From NCBI GenBank assembly GCA_037693485.1, contig CM075348.1:15792501-15856500 (forward strand): a stretch of DNA of 64,000 nt. The letters run 5' to 3'. The notes beneath the pieces are model-generated. The model was given only the letters and a program-made list of their open reading frames with translations, was not told the DNA's origin and ran no database searches. This DNA comes from Kitagawia praeruptora. Its lineage: Eukaryota; Streptophyta; Magnoliopsida; Apiales; Apiaceae. This document shows positions 24,787 through 34,984 of the stretch, piece by piece (the first letter of the stretch is position 1; each line of letters starts with the position of its first letter). The position numbers and the translations under genes were made by a program.

Positions 24787-25094
24787 CTGAAAAGGATGCA
24801 TCTCGTCTGCCAAAGTAAAAAAAAAATAATTGCTAAAAGCAGAAATGTACAATTGAAGATATTACACTAAGTTATAATTACATCAAACGTGCAATAAAGC
24901 CCAGAAGCGTAAAATGTTTGAACAAAATAAAATCTGAACCTGTCCTACTATAAGAATATGATAAAAGAATATTTTAGACATCAGGTCAACAAATCCAGAA
25001 GCGTAAAAATGTTTTATTACTAGTTAATTTGCAATCAGAGATAGATATCAAGCACATGAAACTGGGTGACATCTACTGTAACAGAGATACTTAC

Positions 25095-25499
25095 GTTGTC
25101 TCTAAGTCACTCCAAGACATCGTTTCCAGATCAAGAACATGAACGTCATTTAGCAGTTTTCTGCTCTTGTCCTCTCCACCAAACATAATCAGTTTGGAGC
25201 CAACCAACGACACAGATTGTCCACTGCAAGATATCTACAAAGTTTGGACCATAACTAGACAATTTATCACTTGGACGTGTTAAAGACGAACTGTAAATTA
25301 CCACAAGTTACAAAAATACTAGACCCTGCACCAAGCTTGTTTAATGGGCAATGCAAGGAAAATTAATCAAATAGATTTTTTATACAAATTAAAGACTCAA
25401 GGTATAGTTATAATGTCTCGAAAGAAAAGTTGGTCATTACCGGAATGTTTCCTGTCGTCTCTATCACACCACACAAGTGCGACTCAAGGTTGATGAACT
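25095..25499 (-). pseudogene. Captured kelch-repeat exons, ACBP4/5-like
   Basis: Exon 25441-25499 reads FINLESHLCGVIETTGNIP. Exon 25095-25223 reads GQSVSLVGSKLIMFGGEDKS and continues to LLNDVHVLDLETMSW. Both match the kelch domain of plant acyl-CoA-binding proteins 4 and 5, including the FGG turn and the aromatic W spacing of kelch blades. Acceptor (TTGCAG) and donor (GTAAG) sites flank the second exon. The short SRG link between the two exons of the normal gene is missing, and the acyl-CoA-binding domain is absent. This is a fragment carried by the CACTA, not a functional gene. Confidence 0.75.
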
Positions 25500-25874
25500 C
25501 TACATGCAGTGAAGAAAAGTATATGCTTAACATGAGCAACACCAAACGGTAAACATTACTGCTGAAAGAGGCTTTCCATGTGTAAAAATTCAATAGTGAT
25601 ATATTAGTGTATCGTGGTCTAAAATACTGATCTACTTTCATAGTTCCATCCATACATCAAACGGTGCACCAAGGGACTCTATAACCATTAAAAAAACAAT
25701 GATACAAAGCAAGCACCTCCTTCTGCATTAGATTCACTTCCTTATATACTCCAAATATAAGGAGTATCATTTGTTAACTATCACTGTTTACCTCCTGCAA
25801 AGATAATTGATCAATTAAACAATTTTTCCAACTTGTCAATGCAATCTACTGCGAAGATAATTGATATAGGATAC

Positions 25875-26405
25875 CGTTTGATGCTTTTATTAACATTGCT
25901 CTTTTTGGTTGCTGCGTTACTTTTGCTCCCTTTACTTTCAGTGATCGTAGCACCATTTGTACCCTGTGTTTGGATCATTTCCCCTCCCTTCTGCACCTGT
26001 TTAGCAGTCCAACCAAATATAAGATTCCACTGATTAAAACTGCATCATAAAATTGACATATAGATAAGCAAGCATGTTTTAAATCTCTCTTAAGCAAACA
26101 CCACTCTATAGTTCATCACCAGTTTAGTTTCTATAGTATGAAGTTATGTATGAGTATTTTAGACTTTAATACTTATAAGTAGTTATCACAAAAATATATA
26201 ATATTAAATGATAGATTACTTGGTAAATATTTTTTTTTATAAAAGAATGAAAAACCTGGTTAGTATAAGCATTGCTGAGGATAAATATTCCCCTGACAAT
26301 GTGACCAGTTCCTCCAGCAATTGCCTTGGCCAAAACACTGTTGTAGTCATTTATTCTTGGAGCAAATTCTCTCCAGTCAACATCTCTATTTCCACTAGTA
26401 GATAA
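25875..26405 (-). pseudogene. Captured senescence-domain (ERD7/spartin-like) exons
   Basis: Exon 26256-26405 encodes VDWREFAPRINDYNSVLAKA and IAGGTGHIVRGIFILSNAYT. Exon 25875-25996 encodes VQKGGEMIQTQGTNGATITE and ends NKSIKR. Order and wording match the senescence/dehydration-associated domain (PF06911) of plant ERD7-like proteins. Splice sites are preserved on both sides (CTCAAAG acceptor, GTTTTT and GTATCC donors, AACAG acceptor), and the intron between them keeps plausible length. N- and C-terminal parts of the gene are absent. Confidence 0.72.
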
Positions 26406-26464
26406 CTTTGAGGCAGAGAAGCAAGAATGTTCAATCCAAAACGTGTCTAACAATCATACTATAT

Positions 26465-26600
26465 TGTCATCCCTGCAAATGGTTTGTCTGGAGAACCAAA
26501 TGCTACTAGTAGATATACATTTGAAGGCTGCTGTTCCTGACATTTGTCCAAGATTATGTCCTTGTGCACTTCCTTTAACAATCTAGTAGATTGTAAAGTT
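26465..26600 (-). pseudogene. Possible captured exon, unidentified
   Basis: Between the LRR and senescence-domain exons the minus strand is open in more than one frame (for example QGHNLGQMSGTAAFKC), and is less AT-rich than the surrounding introns. It could be a further captured exon, but I recognise no family and the edges are uncertain. Confidence 0.25.
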
Positions 26601-26756
26601 AAAAACTTTGGCAACTTGTTCACTGATTTTCACAAGTAAATGAGAAAATAAATTCAGAAGACAAATACATGCATACGGTTAGTAGTCATCTATAGGAACC
26701 ATATGCATGTAAGGAAAATGAAATAGGGGAGTGGCAAATGTATGCGTCCATGTTAC

Positions 26757-26894
26757 CTATTATTGTTGGCTTTCAGAACCTGAAGGTTAGTTAGAAATCC
26801 TATTTCAGTGGGGAGGCAAGTCAACTCATTGTTTGTTACATGAAGATGAGTTAGTCCTTTTAAAAGACCCAATGTAGATGGCAAGCTTTTCAAC
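26757..26894 (-). pseudogene. Captured leucine-rich-repeat exon
   Basis: 138-bp exon bounded by a TTTTTGCAG acceptor and an AG-GTAACA donor. It encodes LKSLPSTLGLLKGLTHLHVT then NNELTCLPTEIGFLTNLQVL, i.e. two plant intracellular LRR units (LxxLPxxLGxLxxLxxLxVxNN). The best remembered match is the LRR and ubiquitin-like protein type (At2g30105-like). The rest of that gene is absent. Joined to the preceding RRM exon, the frame would meet a stop at once. Confidence 0.7.
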
Positions 26895-27395
26895 CTGCAA
26901 AAATCGTGACAAAGTTATTCAATAAATAATACCTAATGTATTCAATAAATAATACCCAATGCAGTACCCTTTAAACAATCTGCCACTGCACATATACAAA
27001 AAAACTCAACTCATAAATACACTACACTTAGTACTCTCCAACAAAGAGTAGAATATTTGCATTTCTTTAAAGTTCAGAGGCCTAAAATTTAAGGAAATAA
27101 AAGCACGTATATTCCTCAATGACACTATTTTGTAAATCTATGTCCTTTGTCCCTTGCATTAGCACACAATTATTGTTGAGGTGTGATGCTCATGAAATTT
27201 ACAATTCTATACATACTATACTTTAATGAATACACAAATGTATACTGTATGGACAACGTGAAACTACTGACTCTACGGTGTGCAACACTCGGTACATTAT
27301 TTCATCTAATCTTGGACGTACAACAAGCACAATAAATTTCAACAATAATTGTAAGCAAATCACGACAGGTAATGACATTGTCAATAAACATTAAC

Positions 27396-28032
27396 CCCGT
27401 TTCACAAAGAGATTCTTCCTTGCCATTTCGGTGTGCAAAACCGAATTGGACTTCGCATCAAAAACCATATCCTAAAGACCGCAAAAAAAACAAAATACGT
27501 AATCCGGTAAAAACTGTCACAAGGTAAAGAACAAATCACGCGGGCGTGTGATAAAAGCAGATACTAAACCTGGAGAGAATCTCTAGCACCAATGGCGTAA
27601 TGCGGAGTGGAGAACAAAGCAAAACCGATAGGATGTTCACCTTTGAAATTGACCTGGGAAGCCTTGTAACCGGGAAGCCATCTAAGCAAATTCTCTGTAG
27701 TTCTCTCCTTGACATCCTCAGGTAGACCCGATATAAAAATTTTCCAAACCTAATCCATTACAATTACACTTATAATTAGGCATTAATTAATAAATAACAG
27801 CAAAACAAAACATGAATCTAATAAACTAATCAAACAAACAATGTAAAATTAAATTGAATTGAATCTAATTAATCAGATATATGAATACAAGTACCTCGTT
27901 GTTGAGGATAGGGATGGGTGGGTGAGGAGGTGGGCCACAAGTGACGGCAGGAGGAGCGGCGGTGGGACTCGGAGGAGGTGGGGCCAGAGGCCACTGGTGG
28001 TGGTGGTATGGGTGAATTCCTGCACCTGCCAT
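27396..28032 (-). pseudogene. Captured 5' part of an RRM RNA-binding protein gene (3 exons)
   Basis: Exon 1 is 27895-28032 (46 codons, start MAGAGIHPYHHHQWPL, Pro/His-rich). Exon 2 is 27570-27749 (60 codons, RNP2-like KIFISGLPEDVKER and the core PIGFALFSTP). Exon 3 is 27396-27471 (DMVFDAKSNSVLHTEMARKN and on to KRG). All junctions have GT and AG sites and the phases agree (0, 0, 1). It matches the first RRM of a plant family related to fungal scw1-type RNA-binding proteins. The remaining exons are lacking. It has its own start codon, with about 200 bp of pyrimidine-rich leader-like sequence upstream (28230-28420), so it may have been captured with a promoter. Confidence 0.78.
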
Positions 28033-29019
28033 CGTATGGAGCTGCGGTTGTCTGTGTGTGTGTATATATGTATGTATAGACCAGTAGTAGCTGGTAATTG
28101 TTGGAAAATAGTTTAGATCGGGGGTGGGTTTGCAAAGAGATGGAGAGTGAGCGTTGGTCTAAAAGCAAGTGTTTTGGCCTAGGGTATTAAGAATTGAAAG
28201 ATAGAAATCGGCGAGAAGAACATGATTTTAAGATTTATTTGAATGAAAAGCAAGTGTTTTGGCCGGATTTTGGAAGAGGAAGTCTAGGGTTTTAAAGCGT
28301 CGCGGACAACTAAAGAGAGAAAGAGACGAGAGATGTAAGAGAGGTGAGAGATGAGTGAGGTGTTTTTTCCCAGATTCTTTTCCCTCACTGATGTTTTTTA
28401 TTAATCCCAATTCTAAATTTTTGTTTTGCCGCTCTCTATTTGCCGCTCAGCCACTTTCAATAATTGAATGTACTTTTTTTTTTTGCTAAGTTTTTTTTTC
28501 TTTTTTTAAAAATATTACAAATTTATTTTAAATTATTTATATTAAATTATAGTTATTAAAATGATTATTTTCATTATTTGGAAGTAATTCACGGTTTATA
28601 TAATTTTTTTTAATTTAATAATGTTTGGATATTACTTTATTTTAAAACCTTTTTATTTGAAATTTATAAACAAAATTTAATATTTATGAAAAATCAATAA
28701 TTTAATTATTTGATGGAATATTACGTTTTAAAATGATTATTTTAATGATTTTGTTAAAATTAATTATTTTTAAAGTCAAATAATTATTAAATCATTAATT
28801 TTAAATAAAATAATAATTTTGTTAATGAATACTCTATGGTAACACACCTCATGGTGTTACCCATTGTTAACACCTTTATAACTAAAGTAACATACTTTTG
28901 TATCTATGGTAACACCACAATCAAAAGGTTGCGATAGGTCAAAATTTTCATAGCTATGGTAACACCCGTAGTGGTAACACCCATGCCAAAAGGTGCGATA
29001 GGCCATCTATGGCGTAGTG
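28033..29019. other. CACTA right end: leader-like segment, AT-rich spacer and subterminal repeats
   Basis: 28163-28430 looks like the 5' flank of a captured gene (AAACCCTAG and CT-rich tracts on the minus strand), with the motif aaaagcaagtgttttggcc repeated at about 28161 and 28244. 28440-28825 is extremely AT-rich and non-coding. 28830-29000 holds repeated tatggtaacac and gttaccc motifs, ending in the terminal inverted repeat. Confidence 0.6.
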
Positions 29020-29022
29020 GAA

Positions 29023-30834
29023 TAACTACATCCAGAAGTTGAAGAATGATGATGGTGAATGGGTCAACTGGCAAAGTGGTTTGCAGAATTTAATAAAGGA
29101 ATACTTTCAGCAACTATTCACTGCAGAGCAGACTCAAGGTGATGTGGTGTTAAGTTGTATCACACGAACAGTGTCAGAACAACAGAATAGAATGTTATTG
29201 GAAGCTGTGTCGTACGAGGAGGTGAAGGATGCTATTTTTCATATGCATCCTGACAAGGCACCAGGGCCAGATGGCATGACCCCGGCATTTTTTTAGAAAA
29301 ATTGGAGTGTAGTAGGAGAGGAAGTGACATTGATGGTCAGAGATTTTTTTGTGACATGAGTGCTAATGGAAAATATCAATGCGACTAACATTATTCTTAT
29401 TCCAAAAAAGAAAAATCCATCAAGGTTGACGGAGCTGAGACCTATAGTGTTATGTAATGTTGTAATGAAGATCATCACCAAAGTACTTGCTAATCGGCTC
29501 AAGGGAGTGTTGGATTCTGTAATTTCGGATACTCAGAGTGCATTTTTACCAGGTAGATTAATCACAGACAATGTATGATCTCCTTTGAAGTCATGCATTA
29601 CCTGAATAAGAAGAAGTTTGGTAAAGATGGGTTTATGGCGCTTAAGTTGGACATGTCCAAAGCGTATGATCGGATAGAGTGGAAATTTCTCCATGATATT
29701 CTTCTCAAGATGGGGTTTGACAGTTGGTGGATTCATTTAATTTTACAATGTGTATCAACAGTGGATTATACGATCATCCATGGAGAGTTTGAAATGGGCC
29801 CTATCAAACCTAGTCGGGGACTAAGGCAGGGAGATCCGCTGTCTCCCTACCTATTCATAATCTGTGCGGAGGGTCTTTCAGCTATGATCAAGCAGTACAA
29901 AATTAATCAATGGTTACATGGAGTCAGAATTTGTATGAGAGCACCAACCATTAGCCATATGTTGTTCGCTGATGACAGCTACCTTTATTGTAAAGCAGAA
30001 ATAGGTGAAGCACTCAAAGTTATGGAATTGTTGAATTGCTATGAAAGAGCTTCAGGTCAGCGCATAAACAGAGGTAAATCCACAGTCTTTTTTAGTGCAA
30101 ATGTTATATAGTGGAACAAGAATGCAGTGTGTCAAGTTCTGCAAATTCCAGAGGCAGATGACAATGCTAAATATCTGGGACTCCCTAATGTTCTAGGAAG
30201 GAAGAAGACTGCAGTGTTTGGTTACCTTAAGGATAAAGTCAATGCTAACATCCAGAAGTGGAACGAGAAGTGCGTATCAAGACCATCAAAAGAGATTCTT
30301 ATCGAGACGGTTGCTCAAACTTTGCCCTCATATGCTATGAATGTTTTTCTACTCCCATTAGAGTTAACCAGGGATATGGAGAAAGCGATGTCAAAGTTTT
30401 TATGGAACATTTCGCAGAATTCTAAGTCTAAGATCACCTGGATGGCCTGGGATAGGATGTCGAGGCACAAACATGTTGGTGGTTTAGGTTTTAAATGTTT
30501 ACGGGATGTAAACCTGTCTATGTTGGGGAAGCAATGTTGGAGACTCATTACGAATCCGGATAGTTTGGTGGCTCGAGTATATAAAGCTAAGTATTTTGTT
30601 GATACGAATTTTATGGATGCAAAGTTAGGTAGTAGCCCTAGCTTTATCTGGAGGAGCATTTCTGAAGCAAGGAGAGTCATATCCTCAGGCTCTAACTGGA
30701 GGATTGGTACAGGAAAGGAAATTGCTATTATGGGGCAACCATGGTTGAATAATCTGGAAAATCCTTATATCTCTACTACTTCACCGTCGCTGACAAATCA
30801 AATGGTATCCTTTCTGTTTCGTACAGGGACTAAG
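29023..30834 (+). pseudogene. LINE ORF2, reverse transcriptase part
   Basis: Continues the LINE after the CACTA: NYIQKLKNDDGEW, then the RT entry motif DKAPGPDGMTPAFF (about 29255-29296), ILIPKKKNP, LRQGDPLSPYLF and the catalytic MLFADDSYLY (about 29960-29985), then the thumb and connection region to FRTGTK. Stops or shifts occur at 29294 (TAG for a Gln-like position), 29356, 29576 and about 30111, so at least four lesions break the reading frame. The frame is cut again at 30835 by a solo LTR. Plant L1 family, TPRT replication. Confidence 0.88.
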
Positions 30835-33233
30835 TGTAATATCCCATAATTTTTGGATATTATTTTATTATTATTAGTTTTATTAATTAAAACATATTAT
30901 AGGATTTAAATATTTATTTTATTTGTCATGTATATTTGTCTAGATTTAATTGGTATTGTTTAAATTTATATTGTTATGTACTAATAATCGTTAGTTACAT
31001 TGGTAGATTAGGATTATCCCATAAGATTAGCCCGTCCTACTATTTTTGTATCCTACCTAGGGTAAGCGTCCTACTACTTATCTGTTTTTATATTAAAAAA
31101 AAATAAGGGTTGAGCCGCATAGCTATCTAGTGCATCGTGGGCAAAGTGAGATTGAGAAGAGGGGATTGCTAAGAACAAAGTGGGTGCAGGTATAAATAAT
31201 TAAATAGATTTTGATCTTTATTGTTAATTATGAATAGCTTTTATATCTACAACTTTTGTTTAAAGTGCCTATGTGAATTTCACATGTGTGTACAATTGTT
31301 TTTCTTGCTTGATTCAAATTCAGTGCTAGCCATGCTAATATACACGAATATATCTGGTCACACTTGTTACATGTTTTTATTTGATCTTGTTTGTTCTATC
31401 CACTAATTTCCAGAACCTGCTCATTTGTCGATTAAATAAACATTTTGTGTAGCATGTTTAAATAGAATAATTTGATTGATTTTTCTTCTATTTAATGCAA
31501 ATACATTTTTATTAATTTTCTTAAAATATTCGATAGTAGATAGTAAGTAGGTATATTCTTGTAATATGAATTTGTGACCGGATTTTATAATATAATTTGG
31601 TAGAATGTTATTACATGAATTTAATTGACAAAATTATTTAATGTTATGGTTATATAAAGGCAAGCACAAATCATTAACATGGGTAAGGAATTACATGTTC
31701 TGGTAGGTGGTTAAATTGGAGTATTGGTTGGTCGCAGATTCACTGGTTCATTATTTTAGTGTACATATTTTATAAATGCTTTGTTCACTCTGGTGTAAGT
31801 TCTTGCCAAGTATTGCATATGTATACATTGTAAATTAGATGCCGTTAGTTTAATTAAATGATGTAGAGTTAAATAGCTAAGAACATATTAAATGCTAAAT
31901 TATATAAGTTTTACATGACAAATTATTAGCCTGCATGTACTTATATAAATAGTTATATGAGTATTATATAATTATTATAAAATTGATGATGGTTAAACTT
32001 ATTTATTCTATTATTAGATTGAGTTTGGAGCTTATAGTGGATTGTTGGTATTTATTGGATCAATTTAGACACAATATTAAGGTACGAATTTCTTATTCTT
32101 TTCCCTCTGAATTTAAATTATAAATATTCATTGTTTCCATTGTTGAATCAAATTTTTATATTGTGAACCTTTCGTACCTTTTGTGTTCCTTTCTTTTAAA
32201 TCAAATTCAATTATACTCGTTAAGTTCATTGTCAAGGCAGATTCATGTGTGCACATTTTAATGCACAATCATATTTTCGTTCCGTATTCTCAAATTTTAA
32301 TCATATTTTCGTTCCTTATTCTCAAATTTTGGAATTATCATTGCCTTGCTCATTTATAAATATTTTGTTTCGCACTTTATTGCGACATTGTTTTGTTCAG
32401 TTCAATTCAGTTTCGTTTTTATAAAATGAGTTTGGCAATATTTTGTAACCTATTTGTTGGGCTCTTAGACCTATCTATGTGGTTAAATCATAGACGAGTT
32501 CATGGAGTTCGGAGTGTCTGGTGAACTCGGCACTTACTCATATCGGTGCTGTGAGTATACGAGCACGTCTCTGGGGTATGAGATTGTGTGTAGATCATGA
32601 TCGCTAATGTGTGTTTTCTTCTTCTGGATTACCGAAGAAGGATTCTCTGTTTTGTAGAAATGCTTTGTGCATTTCATGTGTTTTCTTCTCGTGGATTACC
32701 GGGGGAGAATTCTTTGTTTTGTACTTCGCTTTGTGCGAGTACATATTTGTATAAGAGACCCTTATGGATACATACCTTACTTGATTCGGCCTTATATTTG
32801 TTCTGCTTCGATTCAGTATTTTATTCTTGTTGGTTATCTTGCTTCATTTTGTATTAGACTTGATTTGAAATTTTTTTGTCTATAAGACACAATTCATTCA
32901 GTATTTAAAATATGATTTTCTTTTAAATTTTATTAGTACTGGGCTTTTCGCTCACTCTTTATTGTTTTTCCTTTCTGCATGTAATCAGGGGTAAACGGGA
33001 ATTTGAGATGAGTGATTCCTAGCCTTTAGCTACAGTCTATATAGTAGTATAAATAAATTCGAGAACTTGTTAGATTTGTTTTCAGACTTTTCAATATTTT
33101 CATTTTGAAGTTTAAAACATTGATATTTATCAGGATTTTCGGTTCTTTTCTAAATCGATTTAATATAATTTAGATTTTATTATGATATTTGTCTATTAGT
33201 TCACGATCCGAAAAGTCGGGTTGTTACACTAAA
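30830..33233. mobile_element. Solo LTR, 2394 bp
   Basis: 30835-33228 starts TGTAATATCCCATAATTTTT and ends GTCGGGTTGTTACA, so has TG...CA ends with a TGTAA/TTACA terminal repeat. It is flanked by CTAAG (30830-30834) and CTAAA (33229-33233), a 5-bp duplication with one mismatch. The LINE reads through in frame (TK then EWDMEV) when it is removed. It holds a degenerate tandem duplication of about 70 bp (ggattaccg ... ttctctgttttgt) at 32609-32740. No internal domain remains, consistent with LTR-LTR recombination. Confidence 0.87.
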
Positions 33234-34335
33234 GAGTGGGATATGGAGGTGATAAATGATATCTTTGATGATAGAGATAAGCAATGCATTGTCAATACAG
33301 GGGTGGAGCAGGAGCTAGACAGAGATATTCTATGTTGGAGCCTGGACTGCTGATATTAATAGTGTATTCTGGAAGAAACTTTGGAACATCAAAGCTCCTC
33401 CAAAAACGTTGAACTTAGTGTGGCGTGTTGTGTCTTACTGCCTACCAACTAAGACTGTTTTGCAGTCGAAGCATGTTACAATCAACAGTGTTTGTCCTGT
33501 TTGCAATGAAGAAGTGGAAACCATTTTCCATAGTTTGGTTCCATGTAAGTCTGCTGTTCTTTGCTGGCAAATCTACAATGCTGAAATCAACACGAATGTT
33601 ATCATGGAATTCCCAGACTGGTTGGAAAGAAATTTATCTGCTCATTCGAATCAAACTAATGCAAGAATTGTTACTCTATGTTGGTCCATATGATGGGCTA
33701 GGAATGATCTAGTATGGAGTAATAAATGCTGGAATTCAATGCGAATTGTTGCTAAAGCTTGGGAGTATCTTTCACAGTGGACGTTAGCTACGGATAGGTT
33801 CTACGTGGCACCTCTTCAACCTCCTTTGACAGGAGATGGTGCTATCTACTGGGTAAAGCCACAACATAATGAAGTAAAGATCACAACTGATGCAGCAATT
33901 TTCGAGGAGCATGCAGCTTCAGGATGCAGAATGGTTGCACGAGATCATGAAGGTCGCCTTCTGTTGGCAAGAACCAGGTGCTACAGGGAGGTAATGAACC
34001 CGACCTTGGTTGAAGCTATAGCAGTTAAAGAAGCGTTTAGTTGGGCAAAGGAGTGTTAGGGCAACACAATCATTATCGAATCAGATTGCTTGCTGGTAGT
34101 GCAGTTGATTCGAAGTGCTACTCCAATGAGATCCAGACTTGGGCAAGTGATATTGGAGTGCAGAGATTTGATGCGTGAGTTGAACAACATTAAGTTTTAT
34201 TTTATTAAACGGTCTGCGAATATGTCGGCACATGAATTAGCTCGAGTGTCTCATATGTATCCTGATCGTGTTTTTGATTGGAGGTTTGTTCCAGTCGAGG
34301 TTAAGAATTGTATCTTGAATGAGTTATCGGAGTAA
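33234..34335 (+). pseudogene. LINE ORF2, zinc-binding (zf-RVT) and RNase H part
   Basis: 33409-33693 carries the zf-RVT pattern VCPVCNEEVETIFHSLVPC. 33739-34335 carries a plant LINE RNase H domain (TDAAIFEEHAASGCRMVARD, LVEAIAVKEAFSWAKE, FIKRSANMSAHELAR). There is a stop at 33692, and a TAG at 34057 replaces the usual continuation. The last codon is followed by 18 bases and the A tail. The RNase H domain is characteristic of many plant L1 elements. Confidence 0.85.
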
Positions 34336-34455
34336 TGAAAATTGCATTTTGTCAAAAAAAAATCATGCTAACATATGTATATTATCGTGTTCGAATATTT
34401 TTTAAATCAATTCTAATTCCAATCTATATCTATATTATTATTATATTAAAGCCGA

Positions 34456-34951
34456 TGATATGGGCTAAAAGAAAGCCCTAAGGACACATTTAATATGGTA
34501 TTAATCAGACCTAGAATGGTCCAAACATGGGGCCCACCAAATGGGCCCAAACCCAATTTATAATATTAATTTCGTAATTAATATTAGTGGTAATTATCAG
34601 CTCAGCAATAAGAGTCAAACAAGGATATTACTCTTGCCTGACTTAGCCCCCAAGGCACATACTCCAACATGGAAACTGATTCATACATGGAAGGAGACTA
34701 GAATCTTCTTCTAGTCGGTGACTTGCCCACCAAGTCACCTAACCCTACTACGATTCTAGGGCTTCTCAGCCTATATAAAGGGTCTGACTCCTCATTCTCA
34801 AAACTACGTTTTTGGCTTGATTCTCAATACGAGATACGTAGGCACTCTGTGAGAACCGATCAGTCTCGAACACGGAAACAGCCATTAAAGCACGAAGCTC
34901 CCTAACCCTAGCATTAAATACCATTCGTAACCTAGTTTTTATTCCACAACA
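34456..34951 (+). repeat. 5' LTR of the gypsy element
   Basis: 496 bp, starts TGATATGGGCTAAAAG and ends TATTCCACAACA. A TATA box, cctatataaaggg, lies at 34769-34781 and should start the genomic transcript downstream of it. Confidence 0.95.
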
Positions 34952-34984
34952 TTTGGCGCCGTCTGTGGGACAAAGACATCAACC

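Larger units (their letters stand above)
14983..29019. mobile_element. CACTA (EnSpm-type) transposon, non-autonomous, 14.0 kb including nested LTR element
   Basis: Left terminus CACTATGCCATAGATGGCCT; the right terminus reverse-complemented is CACTACGCCATAGATGGCCT, differing at one base. The target duplication GAA lies at 14980-14982 and 29020-29022. Subterminal regions are packed with TAACA-type motifs in both directions (ggtaacac, gttaccatag) over about 290 bp on the left and 24366-24480 plus 28830-29000 on the right, as expected for transposase-binding sites. Without the nested LTR element it is about 5.0 kb. No TNP1/TNP2-type transposase was seen. The right part (24630-28032) is occupied by exon-like pieces of host genes on the minus strand. 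Confidence 0.93.
12549..34362 (+). mobile_element. L1-type LINE of about 5.4 kb, split by CACTA and solo-LTR insertions
   Basis: Backbone pieces are 12549-14982, 29023-30834 and 33234-34362, read in order as ORF1, endonuclease, RT, zinc-binding (zf-RVT) and RNase H, ending in a 9-A tail (34354-34362). Removing the CACTA with one GAA, and the solo LTR with one 5-bp duplication, rejoins the LINE in frame at both places. The LINE itself carries several stops and frameshifts and is inactive. Its 5' end and target duplication were not identified. Confidence 0.9.

Noticed and set aside
24630..28032. A functional multi-exon host gene
   Set aside because: Exons come from unrelated families, each incomplete, and all sit between CACTA termini with a clean target duplication.
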